DNA from: Bifidobacterium breve
Lineage (GTDB): Bacteria > Actinomycetota > Actinomycetes > Nanopelagicales > Nanopelagicaceae
Length of the DNA stretch: 64,000 nt
NCBI GenBank assembly: GCA_945881945.1
Contig: CAMCVO010000001.1
Location: 78,819-142,818, forward strand
Direction of reading: 5' to 3'
Below, piece by piece: positions 26,540 through 35,287 of this stretch. The notes under the pieces were generated by a model that worked only from the letters and a program-made list of their open reading frames with translations, was not told the DNA's origin and did not search any database. Both the position numbers and the translations under genes were made by a program. The stretch's first letter is position 1; the number at the start of each line of letters is the position of its first letter.

Positions 26540-27592
26540 CTACCCAGCAGACAAAACTCTGCGAAGGCTGGCAAGCCTTGCCAGGTTTTGTTCGGTAAAG
26601 GAAGGCCAGTGATTTAATGCACAATCTACTTCGTTGTGCGTACAATTTTTTTGGCAGTTTGAAATAGCCTCACGAAATTCAGGAAATGATGAGATAACTC
26701 GTGCAGGTTGAATGTGGGCGATACCAAATGAGCGAACTCCAGGTGTATCAATAACCCAGCCAAAATCTGCTCCATCAAGGGATGATGAAAGTGGCAGCGC
26801 AATTGCACTAGAGGTGGTGTGACGGCCACGTCCAGTTACTTCATTAACATCACCAGTTGCACGGTCAATTTTTTCAAACAAAGATTCTGAAGCACGATTT
26901 GTCGAGCTAGCCAGTAGGTTATTTACTAAGGTTGACTTTCCAACACCAGAATGACCAAGTAGCACTGTAGTTTTGCCTAGCAGCACCTTTTGTAACGCAG
27001 TCAAATCAGATGATTTATCTATCTTAAATACCAAAATCTCTAAATCTTTATAGATCTGTAAGAAGTCATCACCATCGGCTAAATCTTTTTTGGTCATAAC
27101 AATTATTGGCGTTATCCCTTGATCATATGCAACTGCTAGCGCTCTATCTACTAATCCAACTCTAGGTTCTGGATTGGCAGCCGCAATGACAATTGCCATT
27201 TGATCAATATTTGCCACAATCACCCGCTCATCATTGGCGTGATCATCAATACTTCTAGTTAATGAATTTTTTCTAGGAAGTACTGTTACAACTCTGGCTA
27301 ATGAACCTTCATCACCGGAAATATCGCCAACAATAGAGACTAGATCGCCAACTACAACTGATTTCTTCCCCAGCTCCCTAGCTTTCATTGCAGTAATAAC
27401 TTTTTTACCATCTGGGCCTTCTACTAGACATTTAACTCGACCCCGATCAACTTCAATTATGGTTGCAGTTTGGGCTGTTGAATAATCAGGTCGGTCTTTG
27501 GTTCTAGGACGTGCTTTATTACTTGTTCCAAATTGGCGTGACTTATTTATGCGCACATCATCTTCATCCCAATTGCTTCTTGATCTAACCAT
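26540..27592 (-). CDS. rsgA: Ribosome small-subunit-dependent GTPase RsgA
   Basis: A 350-residue circularly permuted GTPase that checks late 30S assembly. The G motifs occur in the permuted order: MTKKDL (G4), GHSGVGKSTLVN (G1), DTPGVRSFG (G3). An N-terminal OB-fold (about 50-125) and a C-terminal zinc motif, CQKNCTHNEVDC, are present. Start 27592 overlaps the aroA stop codon (ATGGTTAG), a coupling arrangement; the longer frame lies within aroA. The aroA-rsgA pair beside an ECF sigma factor is conserved in Actinobacteria. Confidence 0.95.
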   Translation of the reverse strand: MVRSRSNWDEDDVRINKSRQFGTSNKARPRTKDRPDYSTAQTATIIEVDRGRVKCLVEGPDGKKVITAMKARELGKKSVVVGDLVSIVGDISGDEGSLARVVTVLPRKNSLTRSIDDHANDERVIVANIDQMAIVIAAANPEPRVGLVDRALAVAYDQGITPIIVMTKKDLADGDDFLQIYKDLEILVFKIDKSSDLTALQKVLLGKTTVLLGHSGVGKSTLVNNLLASSTNRASESLFEKIDRATGDVNEVTGRGRHTTSSAIALPLSSSLDGADFGWVIDTPGVRSFGIAHIQPARVISSFPEFREAISNCQKNCTHNEVDCALNHWPSFTEQNLARLASLRRVLSAG

Positions 27593-28880
27593 CAAGCATC
27601 CCCTGCCACATGCCTGGAAAGTCTGACAAGGTTTTTTGTGTAGTTTCAATATTCTCAACGATTACCCCTTCAACAGCCAAACCAATAATCGCCCCAGCAG
27701 TAGCCATGCGATGATCTTCATAGCTGCGCCAAATTTGAGATGCATTCATTTTGCCCGGTTTAATAACTAGATCTCCTGGCCCTTCAATAACTGAGCCACC
27801 TAAGTTATTGATCTCATTAGCGAGTGCTGCCAGTCGATCAGTTTCATGCAAACGTAGATGAGATATTCCTCTTAATGCTGAGGGTGTTGTTGCTAAAGAT
27901 GCAATGGCAGCAATACTTGGTGTTAATTCACCAACATCTCCAAGATCAATATCTATTCCATGTATTTTTCCACTACCGGTAATAGTTAAGCTGGAAGCAT
28001 TGAGTTCTACTTTGGCTCCCATCTTGGTAAAGATAGAACGCAATTGATCACCAGGCTGAGTTGTACTTAGGGGCCAATGCCTGACTTGCACACTTCCACC
28101 GCAGATCATGGCAGCGGCCATAAATGGTGCAGCGTTGGATAAGTCTGGTTCAATTACTAAGTCCTGACCAATCAGCTGACAAGGTGTGACACTCCAACTT
28201 GATGAGGTGCGTTGCACGGTTGCGCCGAATTTTTCTAGCATTTGAATTGTCATTTCAATATGTGGAGCAGATGGCAGGGACGGGCCGATATTTTTAATTG
28301 TTATACCCTCTTGGGTAGCTGGTGCTACTAAAAGCAGAGCCGAAACAAATTGACTTGATGCGCTGGCATCAATTTCAACAGTTCCGCCCTTAATCTTTCC
28401 ATCCCCGTTAATTGTTATCGGTAATTTGTATTTGTTGTTGTGCTCAACTGAGACTCCAAGCTGCTTCAAGGCAGTAAGCACTGGTGCAATTGGGCGTTGG
28501 TGAGATCTTTCATCGCCATCAAAATAAATTAAGCCAGTTGCAAGAGCGGCTATTGGCGGTAGGAAGCGCATGACAGTTCCAGCATTTCCAACATCTATTT
28601 GAGCTGGCCCCATTAATTTGCCAGGAATTACTTGATAATCAAAGCCCTGATCAGTTTTTATTTGCTCAATCTTGCATCCTAAACTTTGTAAACCTTTAAC
28701 CATCAAATCAGTATCACGAGAAGAAAGTGGTTTTCGGATCCTTGATGGTGTTGTCGATAGAGCGGCCAGAATCAAAGCCCGGTTAGTTGCTGATTTTGAT
28801 CCGGGGATGTTAACTGTGGCTGATATTGGCTTACTTGCAGCGGTTAATCCACTGCGAAAAGGAGCGCTCCAGTTACTCAT
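27585..28880 (-). CDS. aroA: 3-phosphoshikimate 1-carboxyvinyltransferase (EPSP synthase)
   Basis: This enzyme joins phosphoenolpyruvate to shikimate-3-phosphate in the pathway to aromatic amino acids. About 431 residues from ATG 28880 (an in-frame ATG at 28904 adds eight). Motifs: PGSKSATNRALIL near the start, DVGNAGTVMRFL with the phosphoenolpyruvate loop, and LHETDRLAALANEI and YEDHRMATAGAI near the end. In the binding loop the residue after GNAGT is Val, which hints at a non-standard class; glyphosate response cannot be read from this alone. It is divergent from sigH. Confidence 0.95.
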   Translation of the reverse strand: MSNWSAPFRSGLTAASKPISATVNIPGSKSATNRALILAALSTTPSRIRKPLSSRDTDLMVKGLQSLGCKIEQIKTDQGFDYQVIPGKLMGPAQIDVGNAGTVMRFLPPIAALATGLIYFDGDERSHQRPIAPVLTALKQLGVSVEHNNKYKLPITINGDGKIKGGTVEIDASASSQFVSALLLVAPATQEGITIKNIGPSLPSAPHIEMTIQMLEKFGATVQRTSSSWSVTPCQLIGQDLVIEPDLSNAAPFMAAAMICGGSVQVRHWPLSTTQPGDQLRSIFTKMGAKVELNASSLTITGSGKIHGIDIDLGDVGELTPSIAAIASLATTPSALRGISHLRLHETDRLAALANEINNLGGSVIEGPGDLVIKPGKMNASQIWRSYEDHRMATAGAIIGLAVEGVIVENIETTQKTLSDFPGMWQGMLDG

Positions 28881-28950
28881 ATGTCCCAGTCTACCTTCCG
28901 TCATCTAAATCAAATTGGGCATTTGTACTGATAAACCCGCATCTCACCAG

Positions 28951-28976
28951 GGAATAAACCTTTGGTTAGAAGGGTT
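28951..28976 (+). promoter_or_regulatory. SigH/SigR-type autoregulatory promoter
   Basis: GGAAT at 28951-28955 and GTT at 28974-28976 are separated by exactly 18 bases, the consensus recognised by thiol-stress ECF sigma factors of the SigR/SigH group. The ATG of the long sigH frame is 8 bases downstream, so the transcript would start at or almost at that ATG. Confidence 0.8.
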
Positions 28977-28984
28977 TTACCTCT

Positions 28985-29695
28985 ATGCATGCATTACGTC
29001 CATCAACTGGGCAAACTAAAAATTATCTAGTTATTGATAAGACCCCCTTCGAGGTAGCCTTGTCCCAAATGAACAACGAAGATTTACTGCCGGCGATTAT
29101 TGATCGAAGCAAAGAGAGTTTAGAACAGCGCAAATCTAGATTCGAAAGAGATGCCCTGGTATTTACATCTCAGCTATATGGCGCCGCACTTCGTTATACA
29201 AAAAATACACATGATGCTCAAGATTTAGTGCAAGACACTTATGCAAAGGCGTTTACAAGTTTTCACCAATTTGAACCTGGCACAAATCTCAAAGCATGGT
29301 TGTACAGAATTCTCACCACTACATTTATAAATAATTATCGTAAAGATCAGCGCAGGCCTCAGATTTCAGCAGGTGAAATAGAGGACTGGCAAATAGCAGA
29401 TGCCTCATCCCATACAAGTGATCAAGGCAAATCTGCAGAGGATGAAGTTTTAGAAAATATTGCTGACAAGGATGTTAAAGAGGCCTTAGCTGCTATGCCA
29501 GAGGATTTTCGAATGGCAGTTTACCTCTCTGATATGGAAGGTTTTTCCTACAAAGAGGTAGCTGAGATAACAGGAGTACCAACCGGCACAGTTATGTCCA
29601 GGCTACATCGAGGAAGAAAGCTACTGCGGACATCACTTTCTGCTTACGCAACTGAGCGCGGCTTTGGTAATAAAAAAGAAGGTGGCAAAAAATGA
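28985..29695 (+). CDS. sigH: ECF sigma factor, SigH/SigR type
   Basis: A 236-residue frame with region 2 ([26 protein letters not shown] and the [15 protein letters not shown] block) and region 4 ([23 protein letters not shown]). It is closest to SigH/SigR, which control thiol-oxidative and heat stress genes. An internal ATG at 29069 (residue 29) would give the usual N-terminus, while the upstream ATG is placed so as to be used from the SigH-type promoter. This recalls SigR of Streptomyces, whose inducible promoter makes a longer, unstable isoform. The stop overlaps the anti-sigma gene by 4 bases. The pair is adjacent to aroA-rsgA as in mycobacteria. Confidence 0.93.
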   Translation: MHALRPSTGQTKNYLVIDKTPFEVALSQMNNEDLLPAIIDRSKESLEQRKSRFERDALVFTSQLYGAALRYTKNTHDAQDLVQDTYAKAFTSFHQFEPGTNLKAWLYRILTTTFINNYRKDQRRPQISAGEIEDWQIADASSHTSDQGKSAEDEVLENIADKDVKEALAAMPEDFRMAVYLSDMEGFSYKEVAEITGVPTGTVMSRLHRGRKLLRTSLSAYATERGFGNKKEGGKK

Positions 29696-30093
29696 GTTTT
29701 TCAAATAATGATTTCATGCCATGTGAGCAAGTTCTACCAAACATAGTTTTATACATTGATCATGAGATATTTGATGATCAACAACTTAACGCTGTCGAGC
29801 TGCACTTTGGTACATGCACAGATTGCCGAGATCAAATGGAACAAGAGAGCGCTGCGCTACTTTTGATGAAAAGCCTTTTATGTAATGCCCTAAATGAAGA
29901 ACTACCAGAGAGTTTATGTGATCGCATAAATCAGCAAACTGAGGATTTATACATTCAAATGAAGCAAGGCTCCCAATCAAGTGGTATTACTGAAATTACC
30001 TATACCCAAACCACTTATACGGAGATTACCTCTGATGGTGCAACTCAAATTGAAATAACTAGCGAAATACGCAGGGAGTTCCCGCAAGAGTAA
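29692..30093 (+). CDS. rshA: Zinc-containing anti-sigma factor, RsrA/RshA type
   Basis: A 133-residue protein with the ZAS motif HFGTCTDC (His-x3-Cys-x2-Cys, about 43-50) and an earlier Cys in FMPCEQVL (about 11), the arrangement of redox-sensing RsrA. Oxidation of the Cys residues releases zinc and the bound sigma factor. Further Cys residues occur at LLCNAL and SLCDRI. The tail after residue 95 is Thr/Ile-rich and unusual for the family. Its ATG overlaps the sigH stop, so the two products are translationally coupled. Confidence 0.9.
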   Translation: MSFSNNDFMPCEQVLPNIVLYIDHEIFDDQQLNAVELHFGTCTDCRDQMEQESAALLLMKSLLCNALNEELPESLCDRINQQTEDLYIQMKQGSQSSGITEITYTQTTYTEITSDGATQIEITSEIRREFPQE

Positions 30094-30118
30094 TTAACTA
30101 ATCACTAATCTTCTGATT

Positions 30119-30571
30119 ATGAAAGCAGAGCAGGTAATCGGTGCAATTGGAATGGCCAGCATGTCTATCAGACCTGGCGACACATCAGTTGCGCAAGGGA
30201 TTAATGATCTGCCAGTTATTGGTTCAAACCAAATACTTGGGTTAGTTGAAAGTGCATGTAGTACTGCAATTATTGAGTTTTTAGATTTTGGTGAAACCAC
30301 CGTTACATCATCTTCTGAATTAGATATTAAAGGAGCAGCTGGGGTAGGTAGTGAAATACATGCCACCGCTAGATGTCTTGGTTTAGCAGATAACGTTTTA
30401 AAATTTGAAGTTGAGGTTCATCAGAACTCTAGATTAGTTGCCACCGGTTTAATCACAAGAAAATTTGTGGAAAGAGTTTCATTCATGGCAAGGGTTGCTG
30501 CCGAAACAATTGTTGCCGATAAGGCCACTTACTCAAACAATGAAAAAATCGCTAGCAGTTTAAACTTCTAA
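30119..30571 (+). CDS. Hotdog-fold thioesterase (FlK-like)
   Basis: A 150-residue single-domain protein. The VIGSNQILGLVESACSTAI block and the ELDIKGAAGVGSEIHATA strand match hotdog thioesterases of the fluoroacetyl-CoA thioesterase-like group. The start is 25 bases after rshA, so it may belong to the same transcript and thus respond to SigH. The substrate is unknown; housekeeping removal of unwanted acyl-CoA is one option. The stop codon lies within the loop of an inverted repeat that terminates sodN from the other side. Confidence 0.72.
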   Translation: MKAEQVIGAIGMASMSIRPGDTSVAQGINDLPVIGSNQILGLVESACSTAIIEFLDFGETTVTSSSELDIKGAAGVGSEIHATARCLGLADNVLKFEVEVHQNSRLVATGLITRKFVERVSFMARVAAETIVADKATYSNNEKIASSLNF

Positions 30572-30584
30572 ACCACTAGCGATT
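30547..30584 (-). terminator. Intrinsic terminator of sodN
   Basis: Perfect 9-base arms 30547-30555 and 30576-30584 enclose a further short GTTTA/TAAAC pairing. On the minus strand a run of T follows (complement of 30543-30548), so it ends sodN. On the plus strand the tail is A-rich and termination is weaker. Confidence 0.8.
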
Positions 30585-30594
30585 AGAAAAATAC

Positions 30595-31002
30595 TTATTT
30601 TTTAGTAGCCCAGAAAATTTCAGCAATCTCATCAATTTTGCCGATCAGTTTTTCAGCAACTGCAACATCATTGGTGCCTTTGCTTCCACCAGCACCGGCT
30701 AATTTGGTAGCCTCATTAAATAATGAGTGCAGCTGTGGATACGCCTCAAAATGATTTGGCTTGAAGTAATCTGTCCAAAGTACCCACAGGTGGTGCTTTA
30801 CTAACTCAGAACGCTCTTCTTTGATAGCAACTGCACGGGCTTTGAAATCAGTATCACTGCTGGCTGCATACTTTTCCATGCATGCCTTAACAGATTGGGC
30901 CTCAATTTTTGCCTGTGCTGGATCATAAACACCACATGGCAAATCACAATGCGCAAAAACTGTCTGCTTTGGTTTTACAAACTTAATTAAAGATTTAAGC
31001 AT
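30595..31002 (-). CDS. sodN: Nickel superoxide dismutase
   Basis: A 135-residue precursor. A 17-residue leader (MLKSLIKFVKPKQTVFA) precedes HCDLPCGVYDP, the nickel hook: after cleavage His1, Cys2 and Cys6 bind nickel. The four-helix body includes HHLWVLWTDYFKP. It converts superoxide to peroxide and oxygen in the cytoplasm. A strong AAGGAG site precedes the ATG. The maturation protease is encoded divergently 49 bases away. Use of nickel in place of iron or manganese is common in surface-water actinobacteria and cyanobacteria. Confidence 0.97.
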   Translation of the reverse strand: MLKSLIKFVKPKQTVFAHCDLPCGVYDPAQAKIEAQSVKACMEKYAASSDTDFKARAVAIKEERSELVKHHLWVLWTDYFKPNHFEAYPQLHSLFNEATKLAGAGGSKGTNDVAVAEKLIGKIDEIAEIFWATKK

Positions 31003-31037
31003 CTCTCTCCTTGGTTTATTAAAACTAATCTCTTAGT

Positions 31038-31051
31038 GGGAGAATACTCCC
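31038..31051. repeat. Inverted repeat over the sodX ribosome site
   Basis: GGGAG and CTCCC flank an AATA loop and end immediately before the sodX ATG. The GGGAG is also the only plausible ribosome site for sodX, so a hairpin would hide it. As DNA it could instead be an operator shared by the divergent sodN and sodX genes. Confidence 0.55.
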
Positions 31052-31369
31052 ATGTTTGGATTAACCAGGGTAGTAGTTGCTGGCAACTCAATGTCGCCTA
31101 CCTTCAACCAAGGAGATTGGTTGCTTGTTCGTAAGATAAGTGGCCAGAAACACAGATTAAGGATTGGAAAACTTTATTTAGTTGCTGACCCTGTAAGACC
31201 TGGCGTGGCTTTGTTAAAGCGGCTTAAAGATAGCCAGACGGAGCATGGAGTAATTCGGTACTGGGTGGAGGGAGATAATCCGGCTAGCACTGATTCTAAG
31301 AATTGGGGCTGGATTGAATCTGAGCAAATCTTGGGAAAAGTTTTAATCCGTTATAAACGAGGGGATTAA
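31052..31369 (+). CDS. sodX: Nickel-type superoxide dismutase maturation protease (SodX-like)
   Basis: A 105-residue S26-family (signal peptidase-like) serine protease. The catalytic Ser lies in AGNSMSPTFNQGDW (about residue 13), and the Lys is probably in VALLKRLKD (about 53). It has no clear membrane anchor, fitting a cytoplasmic protease that removes the NiSOD leader. Divergent pairing with sodN supports the role. The stop codon overlaps that of the convergent kgd (TTAA). Confidence 0.9.
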   Translation: MFGLTRVVVAGNSMSPTFNQGDWLLVRKISGQKHRLRIGKLYLVADPVRPGVALLKRLKDSQTEHGVIRYWVEGDNPASTDSKNWGWIESEQILGKVLIRYKRGD

Positions 31370-34300
31370 CGAGTAAAGGCTTCAGTCATTAAAGCCTTCT
31401 CTTCCTCTTCATGTAGATGATGATTTCCAGTAGCTGGACTTGCAGTGGCACGTCTGGAGACTCGTCGCAAACTTCTTCCCGCTAGCTCTTCATGCGCAGC
31501 AAAAGCCTCAGTAGTAGTTAATGCCACAAATGGCCATGGACCTTGATTTGCTGGCTCATCTTGTACCCAAAGCAATGTTGCCTTTGGATGTAATTTAGCC
31601 TGCGCAATAATCTCATCAACTGGCAATGGATAAAGTTGTTCAACTCTTACTATGGCGGTGGAGAACTCATTTAGTTTCTCTCGTTCTGCAATTAAGTCGT
31701 AGTAAACTTTTCCAGAGGTAAAGATTAACCGTGTTGCATTACTTACCTTCAGATCTGGAATTACCGGTTTAAATGTGCCAGATGTAAAATCTGTTAGACC
31801 GCTGGCAGCAGCTTTTAATCTCAACATGGATTTAGGTTCAAAAACAATTAATGGTCTTCTTGCTGGATTCTTCATGTGCCAGCGCAGTAAATGAAAGTAA
31901 GAGGCAGGAGTTGATGGTTGAGCAACTGTCATATTTTGCTCAGCACATAGTGCTAAGAATCTCTCTATTCGCCCTGATGAATGGTCTGGACCTTGTCCTT
32001 CATAGCCATGTGGCAAAAGCAGCACCACAGATGAGCGCTCGCCCCATTTTTGAAGTGCTGATGAAATAAATTCATCAACAATAGTTTGTGCACCATTTGC
32101 AAAATCACCAAATTGCGCCTCCCAAATTACTAGAGCATTTTCACGCTCTACTGAGTAGCCATACTCAAATCCCATAACGGCATACTCTGACAAAAGCGAG
32201 TCATAAATATGGAATTGATTTGGATCCTTCACGAGAGTTCTAAGTGGGAAGAAATCCGCGCCCGTTTCCTTATCAACAATTACCGCATGGCGATTGCTAA
32301 ATGTGCCACGGCGAACATCTTGCCCACTCATTCTAATTTGATGACCTTCTAGAAGGAGTGATCCAAAGGCGAACATTTCACCAGCTGCCCAGTCGACTGT
32401 GCCCTCTGTGAGCATTTCAGTGCGCTTTAATAGTTGCGGAAGCAATTTTGGATGGACTGTAAAGTTACTTGGAGTTGCAGATTGAGTAGCAGCGATACTG
32501 CTCAATACAGATTCTGAAACTGCAGTATTAACTGTTTCAGGAGCAGGCACTACCGGTGCCTTCCAGTTTGGATCACTTTGTGGCTCAGTGTTATGAACCG
32601 CTGTAAATACACCTTCTAGTTGTTGCTGGTAGTCACGCAATACCTCTTCGGCCTCTTCCACAGTTATGTCACCGCGACCGATTAATGCTTCAGTATAAAG
32701 TTTTCTAGTTGAGCGTTTGGCATCTACTAATTTATACATTACTGGCTGAGTAAAGCTTGGCTCATCACCCTCATTATGCCCACGTCTGCGGTAGCAGATT
32801 AGATCAATCACAACATCCTTATTAAATGCCTGTCGATACTCAAACGCCAGTCTGGCAATTCGGACACAAGCCTCAGGGTCATCACCGTTAACATGAAATA
32901 CCGGGGCCTGAATCATCTTTGCGATATCTGTTGAATAAGTAGAAGAACGTGCTGCATGTGGTGAGGTAGTAAATCCAACCTGATTATTAATCACAACATG
33001 AATAGTTCCGCCAGTGCGGTATCCCTTTAATAATGAAAGTGAGAGGGTTTCAGAAACCACTCCTTGACCAGCAAATGCTGCATCACCATGTAGAAGAATT
33101 GGTAAAACTGGAAATGAACTCTGCTCATCTACTGAAGTATCACCGGATGCAGCCCTTAATTTATCTTGCTTAGCTCTAACAATTCCTTCCAGAACCGGAT
33201 TTACTGCCTCAAGGTGTGAGGGATTTGCTGCTAAATAAATCTTTGTAGTCGCACCACTTTCAGCGGTAAATACACCCTTTGTGCCAAGGTGATACTTAAC
33301 ATCGCCAGAACCATGCACCTCATTGTCATGATAATTTCCTTCAAACTCCTGAAAAATCTGTCCATATGACTTACCTGCAATATTTGCCAAAACATTAAGT
33401 CGACCACGATGGGGCATACCAATGCAAACCTCATCTAACTTACTTTCAGCCGCTGATGAAATCATGGCATCAAGTAAAGGAATTACTGATTCACCACCTT
33501 CTAATGAAAATCTCTTTTGACCAACATATTTTGTTTGCAAGAAAGATTCAAAAGCTTCAGCCGAGTTGAGTTTACGTAAAATTCTAAGTTGCTCTTCACG
33601 AGCAGTTCGGGGGGCACCTACCTCTATTCGTTCTTGAATCCACGTGCGCTCTGCTGGATTTGCAATGTACATATACTCCACACCAATTGTGCGGCAGTAG
33701 GAGTCTCGCAATATGCCAAGGATTCGACGTAACTTCATACTTGATTTCGCACCAAAATCATCTGTTGCAAACTCGCGATCTAGGTCCCAAAGAGATAAAC
33801 CATGTGTAACTACATCTAAGTCTGGGTGTGATCTTTGAACATAAGTTAGTGGATCTACATCTGCCATTAAATGACCGGTGGTGCGATATGCATCAATTAG
33901 TTTTTGAACCTTAGCTGTTTTAACTGATTCATCAGCCTTGGCATCTTGCATATCTACTACCCAGCGAACTGGTACATAAGGAATTCGAAGAGCTTCAAAG
34001 ATTTCGTCATAGAAATTCTCTTCGCCCAACAAGATTTCATGAATTCTTCGCAAGAAATCACCAGATTGAGCACCTTGAATGATTCTATGATCGTAGGTGC
34101 TGGTAAGTGTTACTACCTTGCTAATTCCGAGCTCTGACAAAGTTTGTTCATTGGCACCATGGAACTCAGCTGGATAATCAAGGGCGCCAACACCAAGAAT
34201 CATTCCTTGGCCCTGCACCAATCTTGGTACCGAGTGCACGGTACCGATAGTTCCCGGATTAGTCAGTGAAATAGTTGTGCCAGCAAAGTCTTCAACTGTT

Positions 34301-35121
34301 AAAGAACCACCGCGAGCTTTTCGCACCGTATCTTCATAAGCAGACCAGAACTGAGCAAAATCTAAATCTTCACAACCTTTAATTGATGGCACAAGTAACT
34401 GGCGGGAGCCATCTGGTTTTGCTAAATCAATTGCTATTCCTAAATTGATATGTTCAGGATGGCCTATTGCCGGCTTACCATCTTGTGCAGTAAAGAACGC
34501 ATTCATCTCCGGCATTGCACGGATCGCCTTTATCATTGCGTAACCAATTAGGTGAGTAAATGAAACCTTGCCACCACGACCACGTTTTAAATGGTTATTG
34601 ATTACGGTTCGATTATCGATCATAAGTTTTGCAGGCACAGCGCGAACACTTGTAGCTGTTGGTACGGTTAATGAACCCTCCATTGATTGCACAACTCTGG
34701 CTGCCACACCTCGTAATGGTTCAACTGATGAGGCACCTGGTGTAATCAAAGTTGGAATTGGTTTCACAACTGGATCAGCTGGTTTAAGTGCTGTATTAGC
34801 AACTTGAATTGGTTCAATTTTTTCAACAGGAGCTGGTGTAACAATTTGTGGAGCGGCAACAGTTGGCACAACTGGAGCAGTTTTTGCTAATTGTGCTTTA
34901 GGAATTGGTGGTGTTCCTGGTTTTGCTGCTGGCGTTGCTGAAATTACTGTGCCATTTAGAGATGAGTTACCTTTAAAATCTGCAAAAAAATCCCACCAAG
35001 CTTTATCAACTGATCCAGGATCTGCTTGGTATCTTTCATACATCTCTTGGACTAACCACTCGTTAGGTCCAAAGGAGCCACCAAAGTGATTTGCGGGCGT
35101 ATTGGCTCCGACTTCGCTCAC
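31366..35121 (-). CDS. kgd: Multifunctional 2-oxoglutarate dehydrogenase/decarboxylase (KGD, fused E2-E1)
   Basis: A 1251-residue fusion as found in Actinobacteria (mycobacterial KGD is about 1230). Order: helical N-terminus (NEWLVQEMYERYQADP), an Ala/Pro/Val-rich linker to about residue 135, a succinyltransferase domain (about 140-385) with the active-site block STYDHRIIQGAQSGDF, then the thiamine-dependent E1 part with MPHRGRLNVLAN, VINNQVGFTT and CYRRRGHNEGDEPSFTQP. No lipoyl domain is present, so it must borrow lipoyl groups from another E2. It feeds the citric acid cycle or acts as a 2-oxoglutarate decarboxylase. Confidence 0.96.
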   Translation of the reverse strand: MSEVGANTPANHFGGSFGPNEWLVQEMYERYQADPGSVDKAWWDFFADFKGNSSLNGTVISATPAAKPGTPPIPKAQLAKTAPVVPTVAAPQIVTPAPVEKIEPIQVANTALKPADPVVKPIPTLITPGASSVEPLRGVAARVVQSMEGSLTVPTATSVRAVPAKLMIDNRTVINNHLKRGRGGKVSFTHLIGYAMIKAIRAMPEMNAFFTAQDGKPAIGHPEHINLGIAIDLAKPDGSRQLLVPSIKGCEDLDFAQFWSAYEDTVRKARGGSLTVEDFAGTTISLTNPGTIGTVHSVPRLVQGQGMILGVGALDYPAEFHGANEQTLSELGISKVVTLTSTYDHRIIQGAQSGDFLRRIHEILLGEENFYDEIFEALRIPYVPVRWVVDMQDAKADESVKTAKVQKLIDAYRTTGHLMADVDPLTYVQRSHPDLDVVTHGLSLWDLDREFATDDFGAKSSMKLRRILGILRDSYCRTIGVEYMYIANPAERTWIQERIEVGAPRTAREEQLRILRKLNSAEAFESFLQTKYVGQKRFSLEGGESVIPLLDAMISSAAESKLDEVCIGMPHRGRLNVLANIAGKSYGQIFQEFEGNYHDNEVHGSGDVKYHLGTKGVFTAESGATTKIYLAANPSHLEAVNPVLEGIVRAKQDKLRAASGDTSVDEQSSFPVLPILLHGDAAFAGQGVVSETLSLSLLKGYRTGGTIHVVINNQVGFTTSPHAARSSTYSTDIAKMIQAPVFHVNGDDPEACVRIARLAFEYRQAFNKDVVIDLICYRRRGHNEGDEPSFTQPVMYKLVDAKRSTRKLYTEALIGRGDITVEEAEEVLRDYQQQLEGVFTAVHNTEPQSDPNWKAPVVPAPETVNTAVSESVLSSIAATQSATPSNFTVHPKLLPQLLKRTEMLTEGTVDWAAGEMFAFGSLLLEGHQIRMSGQDVRRGTFSNRHAVIVDKETGADFFPLRTLVKDPNQFHIYDSLLSEYAVMGFEYGYSVERENALVIWEAQFGDFANGAQTIVDEFISSALQKWGERSSVVLLLPHGYEGQGPDHSSGRIERFLALCAEQNMTVAQPSTPASYFHLLRWHMKNPARRPLIVFEPKSMLRLKAAASGLTDFTSGTFKPVIPDLKVSNATRLIFTSGKVYYDLIAEREKLNEFSTAIVRVEQLYPLPVDEIIAQAKLHPKATLLWVQDEPANQGPWPFVALTTTEAFAAHEELAGRSLRRVSRRATASPATGNHHLHEEEEKALMTEAFTR

Positions 35122-35181
35122 TTATGCTCTCCCTATTTAGACCATGCTCCGTTGCTCGATCTGAGGATAATCTTAACTCCA

Positions 35182-35195
35182 AGCCAGCGCTGGCT
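35182..35195. promoter_or_regulatory. 14-base perfect palindrome between kgd and SDR gene
   Basis: AGCCAGCGCTGGCT is a perfect palindrome in the 166-base gap between divergent kgd and the short-chain dehydrogenase. Its GC content stands out from the A/T-rich surroundings. It could bind a dimeric regulator; no factor can be named. Confidence 0.4.
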
Positions 35196-35287
35196 AAACC
35201 GGTGGAGCCGATTGTTTTAAGTGAAAGTGGCCACCAGCACATAAATAACTGTGGCAATTAGGCATAAACAACGGCAAGGTTGCGCCC

